Assembly: GCA_017960475.1 (NCBI GenBank)
Contig: JAGCZH010000026.1
Coordinates: 1-49,895, forward strand
Length of the DNA stretch: 49,895 nt
Source: Bacteroidales bacterium
Lineage (GTDB): Bacteria > Bacteroidota > Bacteroidia > Bacteroidales > P3
Reading direction: 5' to 3'
Of this stretch, positions 40,754 to 49,752 are shown one piece after another. Within the stretch, counting starts at the first letter, position 1, and each line of letters starts with the position of its first letter. The notes under the pieces were generated by a model. That model did no database searches, was not told where the DNA came from, and worked only from the letters and a program-made list of their open reading frames with translations. A program made the translations under genes and the position numbers.

Positions 40754-41128
40754 TTATTTCATTGTTTTGCAAGACGCCTCGCCTCTGGCGGCGGGCTGGC
40801 AACATGCGGGAAGTTTCTCTATGGCACGGGGGTTGGGTTTTTGGTTGGCAGTACGAACACCATTAGCGGCGAGAGCCTTCTCAATCTTTTCGGGAGTTGT
40901 TTTGCCATCACGATAGACCACGGTGACCGATTTCTTGTCAAGATTAAGAGTCCACTCCACCACTCCACGCTCGTAGGCGAGTGTGCGCTCGATGGTGGCG
41001 TTCAAGCCTTTGCAGCAATAGCCAGGAATGGAGATCTCGGTGGTGCGGTTATTGGGGTTCTTCTTCTGAGCGAAGGCTGTGCCAACAAAGAGCAATGACA
41101 GAGCAACAAGAAGGATTATTTTTTTCAT
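40754..41128 (-). CDS. periplasmic HMA-like (heavy-metal-associated) protein
   Basis: A 124-residue exported protein: the signal peptide ends near AFAQ (residue 21). Residues 30-92 have an HMA-type beta-alpha-beta fold pattern (EISIPGYCCKGLNATIERTL ... VEWTLNLDKKSVTVVY), but the metal motif is Cys38-Cys39 and not the usual CxxC. A second cysteine set lies at the C-terminus (PACCQPA ... ASC). It may bind soft metal or Fe in the periplasm. Its stop is 3 bases before the hydE ATG, so the two are one transcript; a possible link of metal supply with H-cluster assembly is inference. Confidence 0.8.
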   Translation of the reverse strand: MKKIILLVALSLLFVGTAFAQKKNPNNRTTEISIPGYCCKGLNATIERTLAYERGVVEWTLNLDKKSVTVVYRDGKTTPEKIEKALAANGVRTANQKPNPRAIEKLPACCQPAARGEASCKTMK

Positions 41129-41228
41129 GATTGGTGATGTTTAATGTTTTACGTTTGTCGGATGTATTAAACCCTGTTTTTTCAACCACAAAAACGGAAC
41201 GAAATGAGAATTATTGTAAAAAAAGATG

Positions 41229-41236
41229 TAATTTTG
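41229..41236 (+). promoter_or_regulatory. -7 box for the secreted zinc-finger gene
   Basis: TAATTTTG matches TAnnTTTG. No -33 TTTG is found at 19 bases (a TTG is 12 bases upstream). The leader to the ATG at 41366 would be about 120 nt, unusually long and with a small CCTC-GAA-GAGG hairpin at about 41271-41281. Confidence 0.5.
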
Positions 41237-41365
41237 CAGTTCGAAAAGGTGAACGTGGGACGACATGGTCCTCGAAGAGGCTGGCGACAGAGCTCGGGTC
41301 TCCTACTCTATCGTCGAGTCACCTCTCTTCGATATAACGCAGATCACAAACAAAAAAACATAATC

Positions 41366-43012
41366 ATGAAAAGACTTATTGTCATTATATGCCTATTGCT
41401 ATCTGGCTGGTGTGCAAACGCACAGCAGCCAAGCGCAACTTTTGAAAAGATCTGGTTGGAACACAACGTTATGCAAGACGGGGTGTCGTGTTTGAAAGTG
41501 CATGTGAAATTCACAGTCAAAAACATGCGCAATCAGAAATGTTGGGTAGTCGCATTTTTTGAGAGTCCCCAAGGGGTTGGAATTCCTGACAAGAACGGGA
41601 AGTATTGTTCAGTAAAAGGGGAAGTATCAGCTTATAATTTTATAACGCCGACATCTGACAACGCTATATACAATGACGTTACCATCACCATTCCTAACGA
41701 TGAAATACATTTCCTGCCGGGCAAACATGATTATTTTACAAGAGTGGTCTTGTTCAAACACAGCGATAACAGCGAAATTCCCGGCAGCTCGGAATATGCC
41801 AGCTTCACAGCAACGTTGGATGACAACCCGGCACAACCTCAAAACAACCAACCCGTGGCCAACAATGCAAACGGCGGAGAGACAAAGATCTTTGTTGACA
41901 AGCTGGGTATCGAAAGTGGTGCTCGCATGAATGATGAGAAAACGCCCTGCCTTGTTATTCACGCCAAGCTACGCACCGAAAACCTGAAAGACAAAAAATG
42001 CCTGCTTGGCGTATACTTCCAATTCGCCAATGGCGAGAAACTGAAGGATATCAATCATAACTTTTGTGCTGGCGACCAGGTGGCAGCGTCAATCGATTTC
42101 ACGCCTGACTACACAAACACAACCTTCCACGACATGCATATCAAAATACCTGTCTCCGAGTTGCATTTGCCTACGGGAGGAACCTACAGCCTTAAGCTGG
42201 GCTATGGTGCATTCGACATCAGCGGCGGCAACTCAAAGCAGTTAGCCATCGGAGAAGGTCCTGAGTTCACAATTTACACGTATGGGACAGACATGATATG
42301 CTGCGATATAAAACATTGTTCGTCATTTGCTTTCGGGAAACGCATGGGTGATTGTTATTTCAAAGACAGCCAGAGCATACTGTCCACTTATGGATACGCA
42401 ACTCTTAGGTTTTTGATTGAATCCGGGACATACAGGGTCTCCGTAGGTACTAAATACTATACCTACACCGGGGAGGACAACGACTATTATATCTTCAAGC
42501 AGGCAAATCGTAAAGTATCCGTTATCCCTACGGAATACATCAATTTAGGATATACCAGCGTACCAAAAAACCACAGAACTGAGGTGACATTCAACATCGA
42601 GCCCAATGGAGCGATCCTGAAAGTCGCCAAAAATGGAGGACATATAGTTTACGACAACCATAGCGGCAACGCCGTCACCTTGAATCAGGAACTTACACGC
42701 AATGAAATCCTTGCCATAGATCGAAGCAGGGGAAGCGGCTCGGATAGTCCGGTGATAATCGCCCCCTACAACCCAGGAAACACCGATGTCCCTGTTCCAA
42801 ACCCATCCAGCTCGTCCGAAAAGAAATCAAAGAGGAGGCCTTGCCCTGTTTGTGGTGGTTCCGGCGAAGGATGGGAGGAAATCGTTTACGGACCATGTTA
42901 CGTTGCTGACTGCGAAGAATACTGTCCCAAATGCAAAGCAGTATTATCCCCTCATTCACATATCAATCACTCATGCCGTGGATGCCACGGAAATAAATAT
43001 GTTGATTGGTGA
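41366..43012 (+). CDS. exported two-domain beta protein with C-terminal DnaJ-like zinc finger
   Basis: A 548-residue protein. I chose the ATG at 41366, since it gives a clean signal peptide (MKRLIVIICLLLSGWCANA). Two related Ig-like beta domains follow (about 25-165 and 185-325), each with a CLKVHVKFTVKN / CLVIHAKLRTEN strand. A middle domain (about 330-450, Tyr-rich, ESGTYRVSVGTKYYTYTGEDN) precedes a Ser/Pro linker. The last 60 residues hold a cysteine cluster: CPVCGGSGEGW, CYVADCEEYCPKC and CRGCHGNKY, spaced like a DnaJ or CxxCxGxG zinc finger. Exported zinc fingers of this kind are unusual. It lies on the opposite strand between the HMA/hydE pair and the TonB receptor. Confidence 0.82.
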   Translation: MKRLIVIICLLLSGWCANAQQPSATFEKIWLEHNVMQDGVSCLKVHVKFTVKNMRNQKCWVVAFFESPQGVGIPDKNGKYCSVKGEVSAYNFITPTSDNAIYNDVTITIPNDEIHFLPGKHDYFTRVVLFKHSDNSEIPGSSEYASFTATLDDNPAQPQNNQPVANNANGGETKIFVDKLGIESGARMNDEKTPCLVIHAKLRTENLKDKKCLLGVYFQFANGEKLKDINHNFCAGDQVAASIDFTPDYTNTTFHDMHIKIPVSELHLPTGGTYSLKLGYGAFDISGGNSKQLAIGEGPEFTIYTYGTDMICCDIKHCSSFAFGKRMGDCYFKDSQSILSTYGYATLRFLIESGTYRVSVGTKYYTYTGEDNDYYIFKQANRKVSVIPTEYINLGYTSVPKNHRTEVTFNIEPNGAILKVAKNGGHIVYDNHSGNAVTLNQELTRNEILAIDRSRGSGSDSPVIIAPYNPGNTDVPVPNPSSSSEKKSKRRPCPVCGGSGEGWEEIVYGPCYVADCEEYCPKCKAVLSPHSHINHSCRGCHGNKYVDW

Positions 43013-43042
43013 CGCCATACTCTGGTGGCGCGGATCGCCTGG

Positions 43043-45367
43043 CTACTGCACGTTGAAACGGAGGCCGAGATAGAAGAGACGGCCCATGAGGGGCGCATAC
43101 ACAACCGAGGCGTCGAAGCCTGTCGAGAAGGGCTTGTCGTAGCCTATGACGGGATGGGGCTGGACATAACCTGTGATATTCTCTACGCCGCCATACAACT
43201 CAAAACGCTTGAATCGCCGCGACACCTGCCCAAGCATATAGATATATGCCGGCGCCTCGTCGGGCACCATACCTTGCGCGGTGCCATAGTTGACGGGGAT
43301 GCGCTGGGGGCCGTTGAATTGCGTGGTGAAATCGAAGCGCCACTTGTCGTAACGGGTGTGGTAACTCAGCACCATCAACGCTTTCCATAGCGATGTGTAG
43401 GGTTTGCGCACCATTGTGCCCAGTGAGGGCGACATATAGCGCACGTCGTTGACCTTGCCAGCCAACGAGACGGTGAAGCCTGTAAGTGGCTCTATACTGA
43501 AATCGGCCTGCACGACATTGGAGAAACTACGGCCGGAAAGAGGTGTGAGACGCACCTCCGACTCATCGGCATCAAGGTCGACGAGGAGCTGGCTTACAAA
43601 CTCGGTGTGGTAGAAGTCGACGGTGAAGGTCATCTCCCGGTCGTCGTCAAGTTTCACTTTCTTGGCGAGATTGAGCCCGCCGTTCCAGGCCTCCTCCAAA
43701 GGAACATAATCGCGATAATCCCATCGTTCCGCATTCGCACCAGGAGCATTGTCGAAGATCCAAACACGGCTTGACGCCAAAAGCCCCATGTTCTCGGCTA
43801 CGACTGTGGGGGAACGGAACCCCCGTCCCGCAGAGCCTCGCAGCACCCATCCCTTGACCACCTGCCAACGGAAATGAAGCCGAGGTGTGACAAGATGGCG
43901 TTGATAGAAGCTGTTGTAGTCGTAGCGCAATCCCAAAGTGGCATTGAAGTCGTCGCCATAACGGAAGGTAAACTGACCAAAAGCGCCCGGGACAAACGAC
44001 GTTGTGTTGAAGAAGAACTGTGGTAAACCTTCGGCTGAGATGATTAAAGGGTAATGGAAAACAATGGCCTTCTCGAGCATCTCGCTGACGTCGTTATAGC
44101 TTGCCGAAACACCAAAGTCGACAACATGGCCGCCGCTCACCTCGGCATTGACAAGCAGGTTGACATAGAGGTCGCGCTGGTCGCCGCTGTAATCTGTCTG
44201 GCCATAGAAGGCGTCGCGACGCTCCCATGTGCCACTTATCTGGGAACCGAACGAGGCTGTGTTGCTTATGGCGAAACCGTTCTTTGAGAAGAAATGCAAC
44301 CGGTCGGTGACGCCACCGAAACCATAGATTGTGTCGCTGCCCCGCATTTCGCGCTCGAAACGCATATCTCCACCCAGCCGGTTCTCATGGATGTAGTTGA
44401 ACAAGGTCTGCGAGACAAGCCCGTTCTTGCCCTCGTAATGCCAACGATTGGCAATGTTAAGCTGGTTCTGCAACGGGGAATCCATATATCCATCATGGCC
44501 GATATGGTCGCTGCGCATAGCGCCGTAGGTGCCGTAGAGCAACAGACCTGTGGCAAGCCGATCGCTGAAACGATGGCTCACGCGAGCCGTCAACTCGGAG
44601 CGCAGCTCACTATTCTCATACAGGTTGAGCGAGAAGCGGTCGTCCTTATTGGGTTTTTGATACTCAAGATTTATCGTACCTGTTATCGCTTCGTAGCCGT
44701 TTTTGACTGTCGCCACACCCTTGCTGACCGAGATGCTCTCCATCCACTGTCCAGGAACATAGCCCAAGCCAAAGGGCGCCGCGATGCCACGAAGGAAAGG
44801 TGTATTTTCGAGCAACATCTGTGAGTAGACTCCGGTGAGGCCCAAGAGCTGTATCTGTTTGCTGCCCGACACAGCGTCGCTGTATCCCACATCGACAGTG
44901 GCTGAATTCTCAAAGCTCTCACCAAGATTGCAACATGCCAACCCTCGCAGACCTTCCGAGGTGATCACCTCGGTAAGCTCGAGTGAAGCCATGTTTGTGA
45001 ACTGATTCTTGCGGCGGCTCCTAATGGTGACTCTACCCAGACGCTTGCTGCCGCGGACAAGAGAAAAAGTGACGACAGTGTCGCCATGGACAAGGATTGT
45101 GTCGTTCTCATAGCCCATAATCCTTGCGACGAGATGATTCTCCCTATCATGCAAAGGCAACGAGAAAGAGCCATCGGGGGTGGCGCTGACAGTGCCTTTA
45201 TCGGTACCACTCCAGAAAACACCTACTCCCACTAGGGGCTCTTGGGTCTGTGCGTCGACGACACGGCCTTTCACCGTCTGACTTATGGCATAGCCCTGCA
45301 GACACAATAAGAGAGTCAACACCATCGTCGACTTGTGTCCAAGCAGCAAAGAACGATAGCGAGTCAT
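43043..45367 (-). CDS. TonB-dependent receptor, probable metal or siderophore uptake
   Basis: A 774-residue outer-membrane receptor. The signal peptide ends near AISQ (residue 30). A carboxypeptidase-like regulatory domain (VKGRVVDAQTQEPLVGVGVFW, about 31-115) precedes the plug (about 130-225), and the rest is a 22-strand beta barrel, ending in LGLRFNVQ. The plug begins with ACCNLGESFENSATVDV and SDAVSGSKQIQLLGLTG, a block I associate with Bacteroidetes receptors found beside HMA-domain proteins and metal uptake. The substrate is not proven. It lies 34 bases after the small barrel protein gene and is probably co-transcribed with it. Confidence 0.9.
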   Translation of the reverse strand: MTRYRSLLLGHKSTMVLTLLLCLQGYAISQTVKGRVVDAQTQEPLVGVGVFWSGTDKGTVSATPDGSFSLPLHDRENHLVARIMGYENDTILVHGDTVVTFSLVRGSKRLGRVTIRSRRKNQFTNMASLELTEVITSEGLRGLACCNLGESFENSATVDVGYSDAVSGSKQIQLLGLTGVYSQMLLENTPFLRGIAAPFGLGYVPGQWMESISVSKGVATVKNGYEAITGTINLEYQKPNKDDRFSLNLYENSELRSELTARVSHRFSDRLATGLLLYGTYGAMRSDHIGHDGYMDSPLQNQLNIANRWHYEGKNGLVSQTLFNYIHENRLGGDMRFEREMRGSDTIYGFGGVTDRLHFFSKNGFAISNTASFGSQISGTWERRDAFYGQTDYSGDQRDLYVNLLVNAEVSGGHVVDFGVSASYNDVSEMLEKAIVFHYPLIISAEGLPQFFFNTTSFVPGAFGQFTFRYGDDFNATLGLRYDYNSFYQRHLVTPRLHFRWQVVKGWVLRGSAGRGFRSPTVVAENMGLLASSRVWIFDNAPGANAERWDYRDYVPLEEAWNGGLNLAKKVKLDDDREMTFTVDFYHTEFVSQLLVDLDADESEVRLTPLSGRSFSNVVQADFSIEPLTGFTVSLAGKVNDVRYMSPSLGTMVRKPYTSLWKALMVLSYHTRYDKWRFDFTTQFNGPQRIPVNYGTAQGMVPDEAPAYIYMLGQVSRRFKRFELYGGVENITGYVQPHPVIGYDKPFSTGFDASVVYAPLMGRLFYLGLRFNVQ

Positions 45368-45401
45368 ATAATTCTCAACTTAACGCAAAGTGACCGGATG
45401 A

Positions 45402-45992
45402 TCAGAATATCAATCCAACTCCCAACTTGTAGACCATATTGCCGTCGGAATAGCGCATGATGCGTCCGTCGACAGCGATGACACTAAACAAATCAATGCC
45501 GACGCCAAAAGCCAGTGAGTATTTGGAGAAATCGATGTTCTTTTCCTTAACGCTCTTGATGGAGGTATAAAACTCAGGACCAACCAGAACCCTCAGGGTA
45601 AAAAAGTCCTGCACATCAAGCAACCGAACTCCCGCCATAATCGGCACCGAGAAGTTGACATCGCTGATATGCTGAAACATATAAAGAGCGGATTTGATAA
45701 ACTCACCCTGTGCGTCGACAGAGTCCCACACCGACCCTATGGAGATATTGGCCTCCGCCTGCACTGTAATCCATTTGCCCGGGTTGAGCCGGAAGAACAG
45801 CCCTACCTCACTGCTCTTCAGAAGGTCGGTGGAGAGGGAGAAATCCTTGGTCTCCGACTGAACTGTGGAAATCATCTCATCGACCGACAATGTTGAATAC
45901 TGCAGTTTAAGACCCGACTGGAAAAACTGGGCTTTGAGAGGTGTCGTGACAAACAACGACATTAGCAGCGCCACAAGAAGAATCTTTTTCAT
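45402..45992 (-). CDS. small outer-membrane beta-barrel protein
   Basis: A 196-residue exported protein: the signal peptide ends near LKAQ (residue 21), followed by alternating hydrophobic strands (FQSGLKLQYSTLSV, GLFFRLNPGKWITVQAEANIS, LRVLVGPEFYTSI) and a terminal aromatic strand VYKLGVGLIF. This pattern fits an 8-stranded OmpA/PorT-like barrel (outer membrane beta-barrel family). It is first in the transcript that includes the TonB receptor; a support role for the receptor is inference. A leader with ACGTAAAACATAAAACATT precedes the ATG. Confidence 0.82.
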   Translation of the reverse strand: MKKILLVALLMSLFVTTPLKAQFFQSGLKLQYSTLSVDEMISTVQSETKDFSLSTDLLKSSEVGLFFRLNPGKWITVQAEANISIGSVWDSVDAQGEFIKSALYMFQHISDVNFSVPIMAGVRLLDVQDFFTLRVLVGPEFYTSIKSVKEKNIDFSKYSLAFGVGIDLFSVIAVDGRIMRYSDGNMVYKLGVGLIF

Positions 45993-46049
45993 AAGTATTG
46001 TTTAATGTTTTATGTTTTACGTTTAAAGGTGGCTCGGAAGATATTAGTT

Positions 46050-46183
46050 GGAGTTAAAGTAGAAGTTAAAATGGAAGTTAAAATGGGAGTAAAAGTGGAC
46101 AAATGAATATCTATTGTCCTGCGCGCAGCGCTTAACTTCCTTTTTTACTCCCTTCGAAGATTAACTTCCTTTTATTACTTCCC
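46050..46183. repeat. copy D of the 12-bp-unit hairpin element, complete
   Basis: The most complete copy, in inverted orientation relative to B. The first arm, GGAGTTAAAGTAGAAGTTAA-type units (46050-46094), is followed by the core GTGGACAAATGAATATCTATTG...TGCGCGCAGCGC (46095-46131). The second arm is TTAACTTCC / TTTTTTACTCCC / TTCGAAGATTAACTTCC (46132-46183). The arms are mutually complementary in part, so the whole 134 bases could fold as a long hairpin. Two base differences separate its core from copy B. Confidence 0.88.
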
Positions 46184-46320
46184 ATGGTTTTACGGTTTAT
46201 GTTTAACATTTTAAGTTTTAAAATATCTCCTAACTCACAGTCAATATCTTGTCAACAAATAGCATTACTTTTTTCTCTCACTACTTATTGCAGCCGCAGG
46301 GGGGTGTCGGGCGGAAGTCG

Positions 46321-49300
46321 TTATGCGACGGCATCCTTACCATGGCAGTTCTTGTACTTCTTGCCGCTGCCGCAAGGGCATGGATCATTGCGTCCGACTT
46401 TTTTCTCCACATGCACTGGCTGCGGCTTCTCACGAGGTGCGGTGCGCTGAGCCTCGGGAGCGTCGTTTCGGCTGGTACGCAGATTGCGTTGGTTGGATGT
46501 CGGCTGTTGAGCCTCTTTCATCTCGCTCTCCTGCTTGACAGGGAGGCTTGCGCGGCTCAGGAAGGATGCTATCTGGCGGTTAATGTCGAGAAGCATCTTC
46601 TCAAAGAGGTTGAACGACTCGAACTTGTATATCAGCAAGGGGTCCTTCTGCTCGTATGAAGCGTTCTGGACAGATGTCTTGAGGTCGTCGAGTTCGCGGA
46701 GGTGTTCCTTCCACATGTCGTCGATAATGGCAAGAGTGATGTTTTTCTCGATAGAGAGCTGAACCTCACGGCCACCATTCTCATAGGATTTCTGGACAGG
46801 GCAGATCACGTTCATGGTCTTGACGCCATCGGTGATCGGGAAGACGACATTCTGGTAACGAGTGTTGTCGTGGATATTCTTGATAAACGGATAAGCGAGT
46901 TCCGCCAGACGCTGCATACGCTCCTTGTAGGCGTTGTATGTGAGGTTGTAAAGCTGCTCAATCATGCCACGGGCGTCACGGGTGTTGAAGAGTTCCTTCT
47001 CGGTAAAGGGCACATCGAGGGCGAAAACGCGTATCATCTCCATCTTGAATCCCTCATAGTCGTGCGACTGGTCAGCATCGTTGTAAAGAAGCTCGCATGT
47101 GTCGTAGAACATATTGGAGATATCGATAGAGAGGCGGTCGCCATAGAGTGCGTTGCGACGCTTGTTATAGATGACGGTACGTTGGTTGTTCATGACGTCA
47201 TCGTACTCGAGCAGGCGCTTACGCATACCGAAGTTGTTCTCCTCCACCTTCTTCTGAGCGCGCTCTATCTGCTTGGTGATCATGCTGTGCTGAATAACCT
47301 CACCTTCCTGCAGACCCATACGGTCCATTATGGATGCTATACGCTCGGAGCCGAAAATACGCATCAAATCGTCCTCAAGAGAGACAAAGAAAAGCGATGA
47401 GCCCGGGTCACCTTGACGACCGGCACGACCACGCAGCTGGCGGTCGACACGACGGCTTTCGTGGCGCTCTGTTCCGATGATGGCGAGACCACCATGCTCA
47501 CGGACATCGCCCTTGAGCTTGATATCGGTACCACGACCAGCCATGTTGGTGGCAATGGTCACACGTCCTGGCTCGCCGGCCTCGGCGACGATATCGGCCT
47601 CCTTCTTGTGCAATTTGGCATTAAGGACATTGTGCTTGATACCCTTCATGGTGAGCATCTTGCTAAGCAACTCGGATGTCTCGACCGAGGTGGTACCGAC
47701 CAACACGGGGCGTCCTTCTTTGCGCAGTCGCTCAATCTCCTCGATGACAGCTTTGAATTTCTCGCGTTTGGTCTTGTAAATCATGTCGTCCATATCGACA
47801 CGGGCGATAGGACGGTTGGTGGGGATGACGACAACGTCGAGCTTGTAGATATTCCAGAACTCACCGGCCTCGGTCTCAGCGGTACCAGTCATACCGGCAA
47901 GTTTCTTGTACATGCGGAAATAGTTCTGAAGAGTGATTGTGGCGTAGGTTTGCGTGGCGGCCTCGACCTTGGCGTTCTCCTTGGCCTCGACAGCTTGATG
48001 CAAGCCGTCGCTCCAACGGCGACCTTCCATAATACGGCCTGTCTGCTCGTCGACAATCTTGACCTGACGGTCATCGGTAAGGACATAGTCGACATCCTTC
48101 TCGAAAAGGGTGTAGGCCTTGAGGAGCTGGTCGACAGTGTGTACTCGGTCGCTCTGGATTGCGAAATTACTATAGATCTCTTCTTTACGTTTCGCTTTCT
48201 CGTCAGGGGTAAGGTTTTCTTTCTCCAACTCGGCGATTTCCGCTCCCACATCGGGAAGCTGATAGAAACGGCGGTCCTCACCCATGCCGGCGAGGAAATC
48301 CATACCTTTGTCGGTAAGTTCGCAGGTACGCTGCTTTTCGTCGACAACGAAATAGAGCTCATCGTCGATAATATGCATGTATTTGTTCTGCTCCTGCATG
48401 TAGAAGTTCTCGGTCTTCTGAAGGAGGGTTTTGACACCAGTCTCGCTAAGGAACTTAATGAGCGCCTTGTTTTTTGGCAGACCCCTATAAGCGCGCAGAA
48501 GGGCCATGGCACCCGGCTGGTCGGGCTTCTGGTCCAGGTTGTTGTTGAGCTCACGCTTAGCGTCGGCGAGTATGGTTGTGACCAGCATTCGCTGGGTGTT
48601 GTAGAGCTTTTCGATGACAGGTTTGAAACGGTCGAACTCCTGGTCGTCGCCCTTGGCGGTGGGTCCGCTGATGATGAGAGGAGTACGGGCATCGTCGATA
48701 AGCACCGAGTCGACCTCGTCGACGATGGCATAGTTGTGGCCACGCTGGACAAGCTCGCCAGGATTACGGCTCATGTTGTCGCGAAGATAATCGAAACCGA
48801 ACTCGTTGTTGGTACCATAGGTGATATCGGCATTGTAGGCGGCCTTACGCTCGTCGCTGTGAGGCTCATGTTTGTCGATACAGTCAACAGTCAGGCCATG
48901 GAATTCGAAAAGCATACCCATCCATTCCGAGTCACGCTTAGCGAGGTAGTCGTTGACAGTGACGACATGAACGCCTTTACCCGGCAATGCGTTGAGATAT
49001 ACCGGCAGGGTGGCGACAAGGGTTTTACCCTCGCCAGTGGCCATCTCGGCGATTTTACCGCTGTGAAGCACAACACCACCTATAAGCTGGACATCATAAT
49101 GGACCATATCCCACTTGATCATGTTGCCGCCAGCCATCCAGCTGTTTTTGTAATGCGCCTTGCCGTCGTCATCAATATTGACGCTCTCACGGTGCGCCGA
49201 CAGGTCACGGTCGTGATCGTTGGCGGTGACAACGACCTCCTCGTTCTCCGCGAAACGGCGCGCCGTCTCTTTAACTACAGCAAAAGCTTCGGGAAGTATT

Positions 49301-49617
49301 TCATTCAGAATTTCCTGGGTCTTGTCGTAAGAGGTCTTCTCCAACTCGTCAATGCGTTTGTACAGCTGCTCCTTTTCGTCGACAGGCATATCATACTCCT
49401 CTTCGATACGTTGGCGCAATGAAGCCAACTCCTCTTCCTCGGTTTTGATAGCCGACTGGATACGCTCTTTGAATTCCAGCGTCTTGGCACGAAGATCGTC
49501 GTTTGAAAGTTCTTTTATGGAAGGATATACTTTGAGTGTAGCGTCGAGGAAAGGTTGAACCTCCTTAAGGTCGCGCTGCGACTTGCTACCGAATAGCTTT
49601 CTCAAAAAATTAGCCAT
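46321..49617 (-). CDS. secA: preprotein translocase ATPase SecA, Bacteroidetes form
   Basis: A 1098-residue motor that drives proteins through SecYEG at the inner membrane. Walker A is MATGEGKT (residues 192-199); other helicase motifs include [52 protein letters not shown] and GRGTDIKL. It has the N-terminal insertion (about 60-160) seen in Bacteroidetes, explaining its length beyond the usual 830-900. The C-terminus [17 protein letters not shown] is the zinc-binding SecB/ribosome-interacting tail. The gene is monocistronic in this view. Confidence 0.97.
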   Translation of the reverse strand: MANFLRKLFGSKSQRDLKEVQPFLDATLKVYPSIKELSNDDLRAKTLEFKERIQSAIKTEEEELASLRQRIEEEYDMPVDEKEQLYKRIDELEKTSYDKTQEILNEILPEAFAVVKETARRFAENEEVVVTANDHDRDLSAHRESVNIDDDGKAHYKNSWMAGGNMIKWDMVHYDVQLIGGVVLHSGKIAEMATGEGKTLVATLPVYLNALPGKGVHVVTVNDYLAKRDSEWMGMLFEFHGLTVDCIDKHEPHSDERKAAYNADITYGTNNEFGFDYLRDNMSRNPGELVQRGHNYAIVDEVDSVLIDDARTPLIISGPTAKGDDQEFDRFKPVIEKLYNTQRMLVTTILADAKRELNNNLDQKPDQPGAMALLRAYRGLPKNKALIKFLSETGVKTLLQKTENFYMQEQNKYMHIIDDELYFVVDEKQRTCELTDKGMDFLAGMGEDRRFYQLPDVGAEIAELEKENLTPDEKAKRKEEIYSNFAIQSDRVHTVDQLLKAYTLFEKDVDYVLTDDRQVKIVDEQTGRIMEGRRWSDGLHQAVEAKENAKVEAATQTYATITLQNYFRMYKKLAGMTGTAETEAGEFWNIYKLDVVVIPTNRPIARVDMDDMIYKTKREKFKAVIEEIERLRKEGRPVLVGTTSVETSELLSKMLTMKGIKHNVLNAKLHKKEADIVAEAGEPGRVTIATNMAGRGTDIKLKGDVREHGGLAIIGTERHESRRVDRQLRGRAGRQGDPGSSLFFVSLEDDLMRIFGSERIASIMDRMGLQEGEVIQHSMITKQIERAQKKVEENNFGMRKRLLEYDDVMNNQRTVIYNKRRNALYGDRLSIDISNMFYDTCELLYNDADQSHDYEGFKMEMIRVFALDVPFTEKELFNTRDARGMIEQLYNLTYNAYKERMQRLAELAYPFIKNIHDNTRYQNVVFPITDGVKTMNVICPVQKSYENGGREVQLSIEKNITLAIIDDMWKEHLRELDDLKTSVQNASYEQKDPLLIYKFESFNLFEKMLLDINRQIASFLSRASLPVKQESEMKEAQQPTSNQRNLRTSRNDAPEAQRTAPREKPQPVHVEKKVGRNDPCPCGSGKKYKNCHGKDAVA

Positions 49618-49694
49618 TGTTATCTTATACTATTTTTGTTTTTTACTCTATATCACAATATGTTGTATGCAAACGCACACAACACAAGAATTTA

Positions 49695-49702
49695 CAAATT
49701 TA
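49695..49702 (-). promoter_or_regulatory. -7 box for secA
   Basis: On the minus strand TAAATTTG (49702-49695) matches TAnnTTTG, about 78 bases before the secA ATG. At the expected distance upstream the sequence reads TTCG and not TTTG, so the -33 half is imperfect. Confidence 0.55.
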
Positions 49703-49752
49703 CAAAAAAAATAGTTCTATCGAACACTGATTATTAAAAAAATATTACACAA

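Noticed and set aside
41243..41365. Riboswitch in the long leader of the zinc-finger gene
   Set aside because: Only a small CCTC-GAA-GAGG hairpin is evident; no known riboswitch core is recognisable.
47413..49422. Long plus-strand frame opposite secA
   Set aside because: secA motifs are complete on the minus strand; the antisense frame has no recognisable domain.
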